64,000 bases of DNA from Aquisphaera insulae (GCF_011064615.1 NZ_JAALJH010000017.1:57027-121026), one strand, 5' to 3'; numbered from the stretch's first letter, positions 51,317 to 61,218 are shown. Notes: a model not told the origin generated them from the sequence alone. Numbers and translations are program-made.

Positions 51317-52744
51317 ATGGCATCGATGATCGACCTGATCCGTGCGCTCCCCGAGCCGGCCGACGAGCCGACGGAGCGGACCGTGTTCATGCCGGAGTCC
51401 TGGTCGCTGCGGCCGGTCCCCGTGGGCCGCTTCCGCCGCCTCCGGGCACTCGGGACGCTCCAGGCCAAGATCGGGGCCGCCTATCTGTTCCACTGGCTGC
51501 GGGGCTGGTTCAGGGATGCCGACGACAACCAGCGGCACCTCGCGGAGACCCACTGGCGGACCGCCGTGCGGGTGCTGGACTCCATGGGCTACCTCCGCGG
51601 GGCCGTCATGAAGGTCGGCCAGACGCTGGCGAACTTCCCGGACATCGTCCCGGCGGAGTTCGTGGAGACGCTCGAGCGGCTCCACTGGTCCGCCCCGCCG
51701 ATGCACTGGTCCCTGATCGAGGAGCTGGTCCTCCGCGAGCTCGGCGACGACCCGGGCAGGGTCTTCGCCTCGTTCGAAAAGAGGGCCGTCGCCGCCGCGT
51801 CGCTGGGCCAGGTGCACCGGGCGACGCTGAAATCCGGGCGGGCGGTCGCGGTCAAGGTGCAGTATCCCGGCATCGCCCGGGCGATCCGCGACGACGTCCG
51901 CAACCTCCTGCTGCTGCTGACGCCCGGCCGCCTCGATCGCGACTGGCAGAACACCCGCGAGCAGCTCGACGACCTGCGTTTGCGGCTGGAGCGAGAGACC
52001 GACTACGAGCGCGAGGCGGACACGACGACGAGGATGCGCGCCCTCTTTCGCGAGGACGACGGCATCGTGATCCCCCGCGTCCATCCGGAGCATTCGACCT
52101 CGCGCGTCCTGACGACCGAATGGCTGGAGGGACTGCACCTCGACGAGTTCCTCGCCGCCGACCCGCCCCAGGAGCGGCGAGACGCCTTCGCCCGCAAGAT
52201 CGTGACCGCGTGGCTCCGGATGCTGTACGCCGGCCGGACGGTCTACGGCGACATGCACCCGGGCAATTTCGTGTTCCTGGAGGACGGCCGCCTCGGCGTG
52301 ATCGACTTCGGGTTCATGGTCGAGCTGGACGACGCGACCTGGGCCCTCATGGAGAAGGTCGATCTGGCGATGGCGAGCGGGCGGATCGAGGACCGCATCG
52401 CCTGCGTGAAGGAATGGTCGTGGATCGGCGAGGACACGGCCGAGGACGAGCGCGTGCGGCTGTATGAGCGATTCGCCGACTGGCAATGGCGATCGCGGTA
52501 CACGGCCGGCGATTTCGACTTCGGCGACGAGGCGGAGTTCCGCCGCGGGGTGGACCTCTTCGTCGAGATGGTCCGCAAGCGGTACTCGCGGAGCCGTCCC
52601 TGCACCCCCGCGCTCGCCCGTCAGCAATTCGGCGTGCGATCCCTCCTCTACCGCCTGCGGGCGAGGATCAACCTCGCCGAGATCGCGGACCGGGAAGTCC
52701 GCGCCACCGGCTGGGACCGGAGCGACCACGCGGCGAGACACTGA
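51317..52744 (+). CDS. ABC1/UbiB-family atypical kinase
   Basis: This 475-residue protein carries the ABC1 motifs in order. GAVMKVGQTLANFPDIVP near residue 95 is the K-x-G-Q signature, AAASLGQVHRATL is the Ala-rich nucleotide loop, and VAVKVQYPGI has the ATP-binding Lys. ERETDYEREA supplies E-x-D, YGDMHPGNFVF is the catalytic loop, and GVIDFGFMV is the metal-binding D-F-G. Members support ubiquinone synthesis or lipid homeostasis by ATPase activity. Control by TetR suggests a role in lipid or quinone stress. GGAGGGAGATGAGG lies before ATG 51317. Confidence 0.9.
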   Translation: MASMIDLIRALPEPADEPTERTVFMPESWSLRPVPVGRFRRLRALGTLQAKIGAAYLFHWLRGWFRDADDNQRHLAETHWRTAVRVLDSMGYLRGAVMKVGQTLANFPDIVPAEFVETLERLHWSAPPMHWSLIEELVLRELGDDPGRVFASFEKRAVAAASLGQVHRATLKSGRAVAVKVQYPGIARAIRDDVRNLLLLLTPGRLDRDWQNTREQLDDLRLRLERETDYEREADTTTRMRALFREDDGIVIPRVHPEHSTSRVLTTEWLEGLHLDEFLAADPPQERRDAFARKIVTAWLRMLYAGRTVYGDMHPGNFVFLEDGRLGVIDFGFMVELDDATWALMEKVDLAMASGRIEDRIACVKEWSWIGEDTAEDERVRLYERFADWQWRSRYTAGDFDFGDEAEFRRGVDLFVEMVRKRYSRSRPCTPALARQQFGVRSLLYRLRARINLAEIADREVRATGWDRSDHAARH

Positions 52745-52928
52745 CGTCCCGGCCGGCCGGGATCCGCCGAAGCGACCCCCGCCCGATGGCCGGCTGAAAC
52801 CTCCGCCCTCCGGGCGGGGTATCCCTTCCTGCACGGAACAACCCAACCGGCCCGTTCTCGCACGGACCGGGCCAGGTCGCTCGCTCGCTCGCTCACGACC
52901 GGAGCCCCAGTCCCATCAAGGAGCCACC

Positions 52929-54410
52929 GTGATTCGCCTCGCGATCTCGACCCTGCTGATCGGAGCGGCGGCGACCTTCGGCAGCGAGGCCCGGGCCTCG
53001 GAACCCAGGCTCGCGGAAGCCGCCGAGACCCGATACCTGACCTTCCAGCTCATGACCGGCCTCCCCGGGTATGCGGGCCCTCCGCCGATGCCCGGCCGCT
53101 TCTCGCTGAGCAAGTCACAACTGGAGACCTTCGTACGCCAGGTGGCCGGCGCGATCGGGACCACGGGAGACGCGCGGCACAAGCTGGGATTCGCCGTCGG
53201 GCCGCTCTGCTTCGACATGCCCGATCAGGAGACGCGCCGGTTCATCCGGGATTGCTTCGCGGTCGCGCGGGAGAACGACGTGGCCGTCGCGTTCCACATC
53301 GACGACTCGATGAGCTGGGGCCGGCGCGAGGACCTGCTGTCCAACCCCGACAACATCGAGACCGCGGACTGGAAGCAACGGCCGAGCGCCGGTCGCCGCG
53401 CCGACTGGGGGCTCGAGCCGACCCGGTTCCCGCCCCAGATGTGCTTCAACAGCCCCGCCATCGTGTCCGCCGTGAAGGACCGCGCGGGGCTGATCGGCGC
53501 CGAGATCGCGCGCGAGCTGGCGACGCTCAAATCCGAGGGGAAGGAGCACCTCTTCGCGGGCGTGATCGCCGGCTGGGAGACGCAGATCGGCCGCGACTTC
53601 GCGACCGGTCGACCGCTGGGCTATCGGGCCCTCCTCCACCGCGGATTCGGCGAAGGCCATCCGCCCCGGGATCCGGACCTCGAACGGGTCCGGGTCGTCA
53701 AGGAGTTCATGGAGCTCTGGGCCGATTCGCTCCACGCCGGCGGGGTGCCGCGGCCGCGGATCTTCTGCCACATCGCCTTCACCGGCCAGGGCCTCCGCAC
53801 GCCCGACGCCGACGAGTCCGCCGCGGTGAAGGTCAACTTCGCCCCGCCCGAGGTGGCCTTCAGCCCCGCGTATCGCCCGGGGTTCTCCACCTATCCCGAG
53901 GGGACGACCTTCAAGGAGATCCACGCCGCCCTGGCGGAGCACGGCGCGCCCGGGTGGATCTCCGCCGAGGGGGTCAACGTCTCTCCCACGAGCATGCCCG
54001 GCGAGCCCACGATGGAGACCTACCTGGGGCGGATGATCAACCACGGCGCCGTTCTTGTGAACATTTTTTCCTGGGGCATCGGCGGCGAGGCGATGCGCGA
54101 CAACTTCTTCCGCCGGGCCACCGAGAACCCCGAAGCCCTGCGCGCCTACGCCAAATTCCTCCGGCACGAACCCCTGATCGAGGCCGGCCCGTCGGGCTTC
54201 TCCGGCGAGGCGTTCCAGCGCAAGATGCGCCGCATCCAGGGCGAGCTCTCGGGCTGGGTTCGGCGATCGGGGAAGCAAGCGCAGGCGATGCCGCTCGTGA
54301 AGAACCTGGAAGCGTGCATCAAGGACAGGAAATGGCGGGAAACGGACCGCGTGGCCGATGAGCTGCTGTCGCTGATCGACGGCAAGGAGCCGGGCGAGGC
54401 GAAGCCGTAG
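52929..54410 (+). CDS. Large secreted protein, possibly a TIM-barrel hydrolase
   Basis: This 493-residue protein has a signal peptide (about residues 1-24). The mature part reads like a glycoside-hydrolase-type barrel, for example DVAVAFHIDDSMSWGRRED, FAGVIAGWETQIGRDF, and GWISAEGVNVSPTS, with acidic residues at strand ends. I do not recognise the family and cannot identify catalytic residues. The start is GTG 52929 with AAGGAG seven bases upstream. It follows the ABC1 kinase gene after 184 bases and is probably a separate transcript. Confidence 0.6.
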   Translation: MIRLAISTLLIGAAATFGSEARASEPRLAEAAETRYLTFQLMTGLPGYAGPPPMPGRFSLSKSQLETFVRQVAGAIGTTGDARHKLGFAVGPLCFDMPDQETRRFIRDCFAVARENDVAVAFHIDDSMSWGRREDLLSNPDNIETADWKQRPSAGRRADWGLEPTRFPPQMCFNSPAIVSAVKDRAGLIGAEIARELATLKSEGKEHLFAGVIAGWETQIGRDFATGRPLGYRALLHRGFGEGHPPRDPDLERVRVVKEFMELWADSLHAGGVPRPRIFCHIAFTGQGLRTPDADESAAVKVNFAPPEVAFSPAYRPGFSTYPEGTTFKEIHAALAEHGAPGWISAEGVNVSPTSMPGEPTMETYLGRMINHGAVLVNIFSWGIGGEAMRDNFFRRATENPEALRAYAKFLRHEPLIEAGPSGFSGEAFQRKMRRIQGELSGWVRRSGKQAQAMPLVKNLEACIKDRKWRETDRVADELLSLIDGKEPGEAKP

Positions 54411-54474
54411 GCTCGATCACCGGGAGCGTACGCCTGGTGAGGAAAAGGACGTCCTGGCCAGCGACGAGGCCATT

Positions 54475-54654
54475 GTGGCGGTCATCGGCCACGAGATGTT
54501 CGAGCTCGCAATGCTGCGTATCATTTTCGCACACGGCGCCCCGATTGAGAGATGGGAGGCCGAGACCAGCCCGAACAATCCGGGGAACTCCCATTGGCAG
54601 GCGTGGGATTACGCAGATGACCTGGTCGATCGCATGAGGAGGCGGGAAGAATGA
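54475..54654 (+). pseudogene. 5'-truncated polymorphic-toxin-like C-terminus
   Basis: The frame is open from inside the previous gene to TGA 54652 and has no good start; GTG 54475 and ATG 54496 are the only candidates. It reads AIVAVIGHEMFELAMLR, NNPGNSHWQAWDYADDLVDR. I recall similar blocks at the end of planctomycete polymorphic toxins, where GHEMHEL and PGNLHDQAWDVAD are typical, but this is memory, not a search. The next gene overlaps it by four bases, as an immunity gene would. It is probably a leftover toxin tip. Confidence 0.45.
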
Positions 54655-54929
54655 TCCGACGATTGATCGAGATGTATGAGAACGGCGCCATCACCGGTTA
54701 TCAGGCGATGATGGACTGCCTCCAGTCTCTCGACCCCGCGAATCCGGGCCTCGTCCTCTCTGAACTGCCGGAAGAGATCCTTGACGAGATGCTCGCCTAT
54801 GCGCGTCGCTACGATCCTCGCCTCCCACGCTCCGCGACGATGCTCCTCCCGGCCGAGGACCAGGTTCGGGCGGCCGAGCGATGGATCAATGCCCATCGCG
54901 CCATGACCGTCCGGCCGGTGTGGCCATAA
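54651..54929 (+). CDS. Small hypothetical protein, candidate immunity partner
   Basis: This 92-residue acidic helical protein begins MIRRLIEMYENGAITGYQAM and contains GLVLSELPEEILDEMLAYA. No family is named. ATG 54651 overlaps the TGA of the toxin-like remnant, and GGAGGCGGGAAG lies upstream. By position and size it could be an immunity protein that outlived its toxin. Confidence 0.5.
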   Translation: MIRRLIEMYENGAITGYQAMMDCLQSLDPANPGLVLSELPEEILDEMLAYARRYDPRLPRSATMLLPAEDQVRAAERWINAHRAMTVRPVWP

Positions 54930-55076
54930 GGGAGATGGGGAATACCTCCACACCGCTCCGAGCGATCGTCGATCGGCAGGTCGCTTGCACGGTGGCGCGG
55001 GAAGGCCGCCTTACTCGTCGTCGAGAATGTGCTGGCGCACGGACCTGGACCCGGGCGAGACACTCTTCACTCCCGG

Positions 55077-56786
55077 TCATCGGATCCGGCCGAGGCAGCG
55101 GTTGAACGTCTTCAGGGTCGCCACCAGCAGGCCGGCCGACACGAGGCCGTACGCGACGATCCAGAGGGTGAGCCACGCGGCCTGCACAGCAATGTCGTGC
55201 CTCGGGCCGGTCGCGCCGCCGAAGATGGCGGTGGACAGGCCGACGCCCCAGAACGGGCTGATCGCCGGGAAGCCGTCGCTGGCCCCGCCGAGGCCCTTGC
55301 CGAAGAGGAGGGACCCGATGGGGAGGGCCCCGATCGACACGAAAACGTAGAGACCGGCGGTCAGCCCGATGGCCTGGCCCATCCGGGGCAGCCAGGTGGC
55401 CAGGGCCAGGCCCAGGCTGGTGATCGCGGCGCCGTAGGCCAGGATCAGGCCGCCGATCAGCACCGGGGCCAGCACGAACCCGGTGTGCGTCGCGTGCGCC
55501 GCGGCGATCAGCGTCGGCAGCACCGCCAGCGGCGGGACGCCGCGGAAGCCGCCGCACCACTTGCCCAGCACGATCGACCGCGTCGACAGCGGGGTGGACA
55601 GCAGCACGTCGAGGCTGCCGCGCTGGCGCTCCTCGGCCAGGCTCGTCGGGGCGAAGACGCTCAGGAGCAGCAACCCGGCCGCCACCTGCAAGCCGCCGAT
55701 CACCGCGCCCGCCTCGTGGCTCCGCGATCCGGCGGGGGCGAGCGCGTCGACGATCGCCCAGAGGCTGAACCCGACCGCGAGCAGGCCGAAGAGGCCCCAG
55801 ACGGCGATCGACCAGCGCGACGGCCGCCGCCGGTGCCACTCGCGCCAGAGCACCGGGTTGCCGTCGAGCGACGGCGACGGCAAGTGGCGGACAATCCGGG
55901 CGAGCCGGCCCAGTCCGGCCCCCGCACGCCGATCCGCCCGCCGCGCCGCCTCCCCCTCGCCGGCCTGCCGGATGACCACCGCCCGCATCCCCCACGTCGC
56001 CGCGGCGGCCAGCAGCGCCGAGGTCATGAGCCCGAGCGCGCAGAACCGGGCCTGCGTCCCCAGCCCGACCGGCACCAGCGGCGTGCCATTGAGCGGGGCC
56101 AGCACCAGGACGATCGGGTTGTAGGGCATCAGGGCCAGGTAGCCCGGCAGCCGGGCGAAGGCCCACGGGGGCAGCGTCGAGACCAGGCCCGCCCAGGTCG
56201 GCGCCGCCAGCAGGTAGAGGATGCCGAAGGCATAGGTCGCCAGCAGCACCTCGTGCGTCCTCCGGCCCCAGATCGACAGCGTCAGCGCCAGGGTGCAGCC
56301 GAAGACGCCGCAGGCCAGGCAGACCAGGATCGCCCCGATCGTCATCTCCGGGTCGACCCCGCCGAGGAGCGTCGCCAGCACCTGCACCGGGGCGGCGCAG
56401 GCGATCAGGCCGAGCACCGGCACCAGCCGCGCAGCCAGCTTCCCCAGCACGATCTCGGCGTCGGTCAGGCCGGTCGCGAACAGCAGGATCAGATTCCCCC
56501 GGGCCTTGTCCTGGCAGATCGCCCCGGCCGTCGCCGCCGGCGCCGCCAGGCCGACCAGCCCGAGCACGATCAGGGTCGTGACGGCGTAGAATCCCCGGCC
56601 GAGATCGGCCAGGGACTCGACCGAGAGATCCCCCGAGCCATCGGTGCTGCTCCCCAGCCAGACGCCCGACAGGCCGATCAGCAGCAGCAGGACCAGCAGG
56701 GACCGCAGGGCATAGCCCTGCCAGCGCCGCGAGGCCGCCAGCCATTCATAGGCGAAGACCGGGCTCGGCCAGCCGCGCATCCCCAT
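55077..56786 (-). CDS. ABC-2 type transporter permease
   Basis: This 569-residue membrane protein has about twelve hydrophobic helices, for example LRSLLVLLLLIGLSGVWLG near 27 and AAGLLLLSVFAPTSLAEER near 370. EERQRGSLDVLLSTPLSTR and QDKARGNLILLFATGLTD are the paired amphipathic blocks typical of ABC-2 permeases, one in each half. It is a fused dimer of two permease units and should export lipids, polysaccharide or a protein with an ATPase. No ATPase gene lies downstream, and the partner is not visible in the window. GGAGG lies before ATG 56786. Confidence 0.82.
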   Translation of the reverse strand: MGMRGWPSPVFAYEWLAASRRWQGYALRSLLVLLLLIGLSGVWLGSSTDGSGDLSVESLADLGRGFYAVTTLIVLGLVGLAAPAATAGAICQDKARGNLILLFATGLTDAEIVLGKLAARLVPVLGLIACAAPVQVLATLLGGVDPEMTIGAILVCLACGVFGCTLALTLSIWGRRTHEVLLATYAFGILYLLAAPTWAGLVSTLPPWAFARLPGYLALMPYNPIVLVLAPLNGTPLVPVGLGTQARFCALGLMTSALLAAAATWGMRAVVIRQAGEGEAARRADRRAGAGLGRLARIVRHLPSPSLDGNPVLWREWHRRRPSRWSIAVWGLFGLLAVGFSLWAIVDALAPAGSRSHEAGAVIGGLQVAAGLLLLSVFAPTSLAEERQRGSLDVLLSTPLSTRSIVLGKWCGGFRGVPPLAVLPTLIAAAHATHTGFVLAPVLIGGLILAYGAAITSLGLALATWLPRMGQAIGLTAGLYVFVSIGALPIGSLLFGKGLGGASDGFPAISPFWGVGLSTAIFGGATGPRHDIAVQAAWLTLWIVAYGLVSAGLLVATLKTFNRCLGRIR

Positions 56787-56932
56787 CGGGTCCGCCTCCT
56801 GCTTCCAGAAGCAAGGGTCCTCGAACCGGAAGCCGGGCCGCGATTCCGACCGCGCCCGGAGCCGATCCCCGGCTAACTTTATATCGCAAAGTGAGTCCAG
56901 GGCAAGAGGCATCCGGTATCGGGATGCCCGCC

Positions 56933-58321
56933 TCACCGGCCGCGGTCCGGCCCGAGGCGGTCCCTGAGCTGCGGGAACAGGGCCAGCGCATTCTCGCGGA
57001 GGATCTGGCGGCCGATCCGGGCGGCATGGGCCTCGGCCAGCTCGCCGCGGAGGACCTTCTCGGCGAGGACCTCCGCGAGCACGGCCCTGGTGGTGACGGT
57101 CGCGCCGTAGATCCCCTCGGCGTGGTTGCAGTCGGCACCCCAGAGGATCCGGTCCGACGGCATGACCTCCAGCCACTCGTGGAGCGCCCGGCGGGCCATC
57201 GTCGGGCTGATCGTCGGCAGCCAGACCGAGTCGACCCAGACGTGCCGGCCGTGCCGCAGGACGATCGCGCCGGTCTCGCCCACCCACGGGTAGCCGCCGT
57301 GGAAGAGGATGAACTTCGTCTTCGGGTTGGCCTCGATCAGGTCGACCAGCAGCAACGGGTTAGAGCCTTGGAGCTTGCCGTGCCCGGTGTGGATCTGGAA
57401 CGGCAGGCCGTGCGCGGCGCTAAGGCCGACGAGCCGCCACATGATGAAGTCCTGGAAGTCCTGCACCTCCTGCGGGGTGAGCTCGCCCCGGGGTCGGCCG
57501 TAGATCCGCGCCGCCTGCCCCTTCGGCACGTCCTCGAACCGGAGCGTCCGCGAATACGCCCTGGTCGACTTGAGGCAGACGGCGCCCCGGGATTTCGCCT
57601 CGCGGAAGAGCCGGTCCAGGACGGCGAGGTAGTCGTCGAGCGTCGCCGTCGGCAGCCCCCGGTCGCGGGCGAAGCGGTAGGGGTCGTCGGAGGGCTCCTT
57701 GAACTCGGACGGGTGGAAGCCGTCCAGGAGGGGGGTGACGTTGAAGACCAGGACCTCGAACGGGTAGTGGGTGCGGAAGTCGAGGCGGCCCCAGTAGGGA
57801 TCGTTGAGCATCAGGTCGATGTTGGCCCGCTCGGTGACGACGTGGCGGACCCAGCGATCGTCGCGGTAGTTGTCGAACACCTTGGCGTCGAGCGCCCGGG
57901 CCTGGTCGTCGGTGAGGGTGTCGAAGTCGACGCCGTAGAGGTCGCGGAAGGCGGGGAGCTGATAACGGTAGAAGCCGGTGGCGCGGGCGTTGTCGAAGTC
58001 GTGCCGGGCGCGGGCCCACCACGCGTCGAACGGCTCGCCCGGCTTCCGGGTCGTGAGCGGCCCGACCTGCGGGTAGTAGCTCCTCTCCCAGAGCCCGAAG
58101 AGGGTCATGCCCCGGCCCCGGTCCGTCTCCATGAGGCCCGGGAGCCGGTCGAACGGCCAGAGGTGGTCGTGAGTGTCGATGGCGCGGACGGCGTCGATCC
58201 CGGCCCGGATCCGCCGATAGACGTCCGAGCCGACGACCGAATGGTCCTGGCCCTGCCCGGGCGCGGCGCCGCAGGCGGCGGACCAGATCCAGACGGCGAG
58301 GCACGCGCGACTCAGTCTCAT
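56933..58321 (-). CDS. Secreted amidohydrolase-family protein
   Basis: This 462-residue protein has a signal peptide at about 1-22. IDTHDHLWPFDRLPG near residue 48 has the His-x-His metal site of the amidohydrolase superfamily. QIHTGHGKLQGS and ILFHGGYPWVGET provide further His residues, and LWGADCNHAEG near residue 400 the last Asp. The layout resembles uronate isomerase or TIM-barrel metal-dependent hydrolases with unknown substrate. ATG 58321 is the first start. It precedes the ABC permease gene by 146 bases on the same strand. Confidence 0.75.
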   Translation of the reverse strand: MRLSRACLAVWIWSAACGAAPGQGQDHSVVGSDVYRRIRAGIDAVRAIDTHDHLWPFDRLPGLMETDRGRGMTLFGLWERSYYPQVGPLTTRKPGEPFDAWWARARHDFDNARATGFYRYQLPAFRDLYGVDFDTLTDDQARALDAKVFDNYRDDRWVRHVVTERANIDLMLNDPYWGRLDFRTHYPFEVLVFNVTPLLDGFHPSEFKEPSDDPYRFARDRGLPTATLDDYLAVLDRLFREAKSRGAVCLKSTRAYSRTLRFEDVPKGQAARIYGRPRGELTPQEVQDFQDFIMWRLVGLSAAHGLPFQIHTGHGKLQGSNPLLLVDLIEANPKTKFILFHGGYPWVGETGAIVLRHGRHVWVDSVWLPTISPTMARRALHEWLEVMPSDRILWGADCNHAEGIYGATVTTRAVLAEVLAEKVLRGELAEAHAARIGRQILRENALALFPQLRDRLGPDRGR

Positions 58322-58460
58322 GGGGCTCGGTCCGACCGGGGTTGTGCGAGGGATGCCGTACGCCCGTCAACGTCGCTTCATTCTAACGGCTCCAAGCACG
58401 ACGGCCATGATCGGCCCGCCCCCGACTTGTCCGGAGATGCAGGCCCAGGTAGGGCCCGCG

Positions 58461-58823
58461 TCACTGGGTATGGAGGAGCTTCCGCAGCGGCGTCACGATG
58501 GAGTGATAAACCCGTGAGCCCATGTAGTAGTTCCGCGCCTTCCGGCGGCACCGACTCGGATCGGTCGAGTTCTCGCAGGCCGCGTACATGTCGCGGAGGA
58601 ACTGACGGTCGCAGTCCCGGGGCGCTCGCTCGCAGGTATCATGGCCCTGGCACGCCGGGCGGAAGTCCGCCCCGAAGAAGCCCTGCTTGACCAGGCGATT
58701 GCCCGTCCAGGTATCCCCGGCCCCGCAGGGCCGGTAGGAGGGGCAGGGGGTCTGAGCGGAGGCGGCGGGGAGCCAGGCGGCGAACGCTCCGGCCAGGAGG
58801 ATTGTCGGGAATGTGAGACGCAT
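58461..58823 (-). CDS. Secreted phospholipase A2-like protein
   Basis: This 120-residue protein has a signal peptide ending ASA at residue 23. FFGADFRPACQGHDTCE near residues 49-65 carries the Ca2+/active-site region, with the His-Asp pair of phospholipase A2. DCDRQFLRDMYAAC provides the second helix and paired cysteines. Six to eight Cys suggest disulfides outside the cytoplasm. It should hydrolyse the sn-2 ester of phospholipids. ATG 58823 begins MRLTFPTILL. A decayed copy with similar upstream sequence lies at 60905-61120. Confidence 0.75.
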   Translation of the reverse strand: MRLTFPTILLAGAFAAWLPAASAQTPCPSYRPCGAGDTWTGNRLVKQGFFGADFRPACQGHDTCERAPRDCDRQFLRDMYAACENSTDPSRCRRKARNYYMGSRVYHSIVTPLRKLLHTQ

Positions 58824-59107
58824 GGTTCACCTTAAGGGACGCGGCCGCCTGGAGGGATTTGGTCACCAAGCCTATCACACGCGAGGGGTGCGGGCCGGCG
58901 CCCCCCCGGAAAAGTAAGCACCATCGCCCCCGGCACGGGCGAGGCGGGGCGGGGCAGCGAGGGGCCGTGCGGCCCTGTCGTCGCGGGGACGATCCCGCAC
59001 CAGGGACGCGGCTGGCACGGGCGTGCCGGGACGCGTCGTCAACCGTCGGCTCGGGCCGTCCGGCCCTCCGTTCTTCGGGGTCCCGAATCGAGGGGAGATC
59101 GACCGTC

Positions 59108-59791
59108 CTAGGCGACGCTCCAGTCGGTGGCGTAGATCGCCAGTCCGAGCGACCTCGCCACGGCCAGCGAACCCGGGTTATCCCACGACGTGCTGTAGAG
59201 GGGGGTACGTCCCGAGGCCCGGACGGCATCCGCCCAGGCCGACGTCACGCGGGCCGCGTGGCCTCGACGCCGGTAGTTCGCCGCCGTCTCGAGGCCGGCC
59301 TCGGCGGCGACGTCCGAGCGGCGGGCGCAGAAGCAGACGCTCACCGGCGCCCCGTCCTCGATCAGGGCCATGACGGGCGAGGCCCCCGCCGCGAACTCGC
59401 CCGCGACCCATCCCGAGAAGTGGGTGCCGAGCCGCGACTCGTCGTGGATCTCCTCGACCGCGGCGACGGACCGGAGCCCCTCGGGGAACGCGAATGCCGG
59501 GCCCCACCAGCCGATTCGGCCGCCCAGCACCGCCTGATACGCACCCGCGTGGGTTGGCGGACGTTCCCACGGTCCGGACGGCCTTTCCCGGCTCGCCAGG
59601 GCGGCAAGCTCCTCCGCCACCTCATCGGCGATGTCGGCGCGAACGGCCCAGGCGCACTCGGCGACGCCGCGGATCAGGGCGAACCTCGGCCCCGGCGAGG
59701 GCCTGGGCTCGCGCGTGCAGGCGATCCGCCCGCGCCCGTCCAGGACATACAGCGTCTCGAGCTGGAGTCGCGGAGAAGCGGGGGCCGTCAT
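59108..59791 (-). CDS. GNAT-type N-acetyltransferase
   Basis: This 227-residue protein has the C-terminal GNAT pattern: SPVMALIEDGAPVSVCFCA (strands), then AGLETAANYRRRGHAARV, where R-R-x-G-H-A binds acetyl-CoA. NPGSLAVARSLGLAIY ends the domain. The N-terminal half is longer than usual and probably gives substrate specificity, which is unknown. ATG 59791 has AAGGAGCGG upstream; the longer frame from 59827 is less likely. Confidence 0.8.
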   Translation of the reverse strand: MTAPASPRLQLETLYVLDGRGRIACTREPRPSPGPRFALIRGVAECAWAVRADIADEVAEELAALASRERPSGPWERPPTHAGAYQAVLGGRIGWWGPAFAFPEGLRSVAAVEEIHDESRLGTHFSGWVAGEFAAGASPVMALIEDGAPVSVCFCARRSDVAAEAGLETAANYRRRGHAARVTSAWADAVRASGRTPLYSTSWDNPGSLAVARSLGLAIYATDWSVA

Positions 59792-59899
59792 CGCATCCGC
59801 TCCTTGAGAATCCGGACCTGTCCGCACGGAGAGAGTTCGAGCCGAGCGGGAGGAGATAGTCGCGATGCGGGGGCGGATCGTGTGCCGCGATCGAGAGCC

Positions 59900-60754
59900 T
59901 CATGGCTTCTGCGGCTTCGCGTCGAGGAAGTCGTTCACCATGGGAACGATGACGGGCATCCGATCCATCAGGGTGACGTGGGTCGTGTTGGGCAGGATGG
60001 CCAGTCGCGAGTCCGAGCGCGAACCCATGTCGCCGTGGACCTCGCCCCCCTTGAGGCGGTACATCTCCGCGATGTGCTCGAGCCGCACGCCGTCGGCATC
60101 GCCGTGGATGAAGAACATCGGGGCCCGGGTGGCCTTCAGCCGCTCGGCGCCGAAGTCATAGGGCTTCGAGAACGACTCGACGAGGTGCTTGACGAACTCC
60201 GGAAATGCGTCGGGCGTCGGGCTCAGCTTCTTGTAGCCGGCCTCGACGGGCGAGCCCTTGAAGGTCTCGGCCGTGAGCTTCGGGAGCGCGTCGACGCCTT
60301 CCTTGACCCAGCCGTCTTGGCGGAACACGGCCGAGATGATGACGACCTTGCGCACCTTCTCCGGGTGGCGGATCGCGCACTGCAAAGCAACGCCGCCGCC
60401 CATGCTGTAGCCGATGATGTCCGCGGTCGGGATCTTGAGGTAATCGAGCAGCGCCGCCACATCGTCGGCGAGGTCCTCCGAGCGGAACGGGCGGGGGATG
60501 TCCGCCGTCCGCCCGTGGCCCTGCATCTCGAGGGCGATCACCTTGCGGGTCTTGGCAAGCTCGGCGACCCACCCGGCCCAGTCGCCCGGGATGGCCATGA
60601 ACGCGCCGTGGAGCATCACCACCGGCTCTCCGCGCCCGTGGATCTCGTAATACATCTTCAGCCCATTGACTGGCGCATAGCCCACGGTCGGCGTCTCCTC
60701 GGCGGTTGCGATGGCCGGCACGAGCAGAACGGCGAGCAAGGCGATCGTCTTCAT
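59900..60754 (-). CDS. Exported alpha/beta hydrolase
   Basis: This 284-residue protein has a signal peptide (about 1-18, [15 protein letters not shown]). [15 protein letters not shown] is the oxyanion region, [13 protein letters not shown] the nucleophile elbow (Ser in G-x-S-x-G) near residue 140, [10 protein letters not shown] the acid and [11 protein letters not shown] the catalytic His. It hydrolyses an ester or related bond; the substrate is unknown. GGAGATCC lies before ATG 60754. It lies next to the phospholipase-A2-like pseudogene. Confidence 0.87.
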   Translation of the reverse strand: MKTIALLAVLLVPAIATAEETPTVGYAPVNGLKMYYEIHGRGEPVVMLHGAFMAIPGDWAGWVAELAKTRKVIALEMQGHGRTADIPRPFRSEDLADDVAALLDYLKIPTADIIGYSMGGGVALQCAIRHPEKVRKVVIISAVFRQDGWVKEGVDALPKLTAETFKGSPVEAGYKKLSPTPDAFPEFVKHLVESFSKPYDFGAERLKATRAPMFFIHGDADGVRLEHIAEMYRLKGGEVHGDMGSRSDSRLAILPNTTHVTLMDRMPVIVPMVNDFLDAKPQKP

Positions 60755-60904
60755 GGTCGGATCTCCGGACACCTGGATGGTGACTGTCCCCCGAAGTGGT
60801 CGAATGGCGTCCCTCGCATTCGACAGAATAGCGGATTTTGCCGCCGAGGGTCGCGCACGCCCCGCCTCATGCGACGCCCCAGTCCGCCCATGGCGAGCGA
60901 GCAG

Positions 60905-61120
60905 GAGGCTTGCCGTGGGCGCCTTCTCACGGGTGTCGTGGACCTGACAAGCCGGGCGGAAGTGGGCCCCGAGGAAGCCCTACTTGACCGGGCGATGGCC
61001 CCTCCACGAATCCCCCATCCCGCATGGCCGGTGGGAGGGGCAAGAGGTCCAGGCGGAGGCGCCGGGGAGCCAGGCGGCAAGGGCCCAGCCGAGGAGGATT
61101 CTCGGCAACGCGAGAGGCAT
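60905..61120 (-). pseudogene. Dead copy of the phospholipase A2-like gene
   Basis: From ATG 61120 the translation MPLALPRILLGWALAAWLPG, then CPSHRPCGMGDSW and HRPVK, aligns with residues 1-46 of the intact protein at 58461-58823. The next codon is TAG (60982-60980) where the intact gene has CAG. Beyond it [21 protein letters not shown] still aligns with GFFGADFRPACQGHDTCERAP, but Asp, Gly and Cys are changed. After about 60905 the similarity is lost. Upstream 70 bases also resemble the intact gene's upstream sequence. Confidence 0.82.
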
Positions 61121-61218
61121 GGATTCATCTTGAGGGGCGGGGCCGCCCGGACGAATTCGATCCCCGGGCCTACCATGCGCGGCGAGCTTCGTGCCCTGGC
61201 ATCGGTTCGGCGGTCGGG

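Noticed and set aside
55029..56876. Plus-strand frame of 615 codons opposite the ABC permease
   Set aside because: Composition is Gln/Arg/Asp-rich with no hydrophobic pattern; the minus strand encodes the membrane helices.
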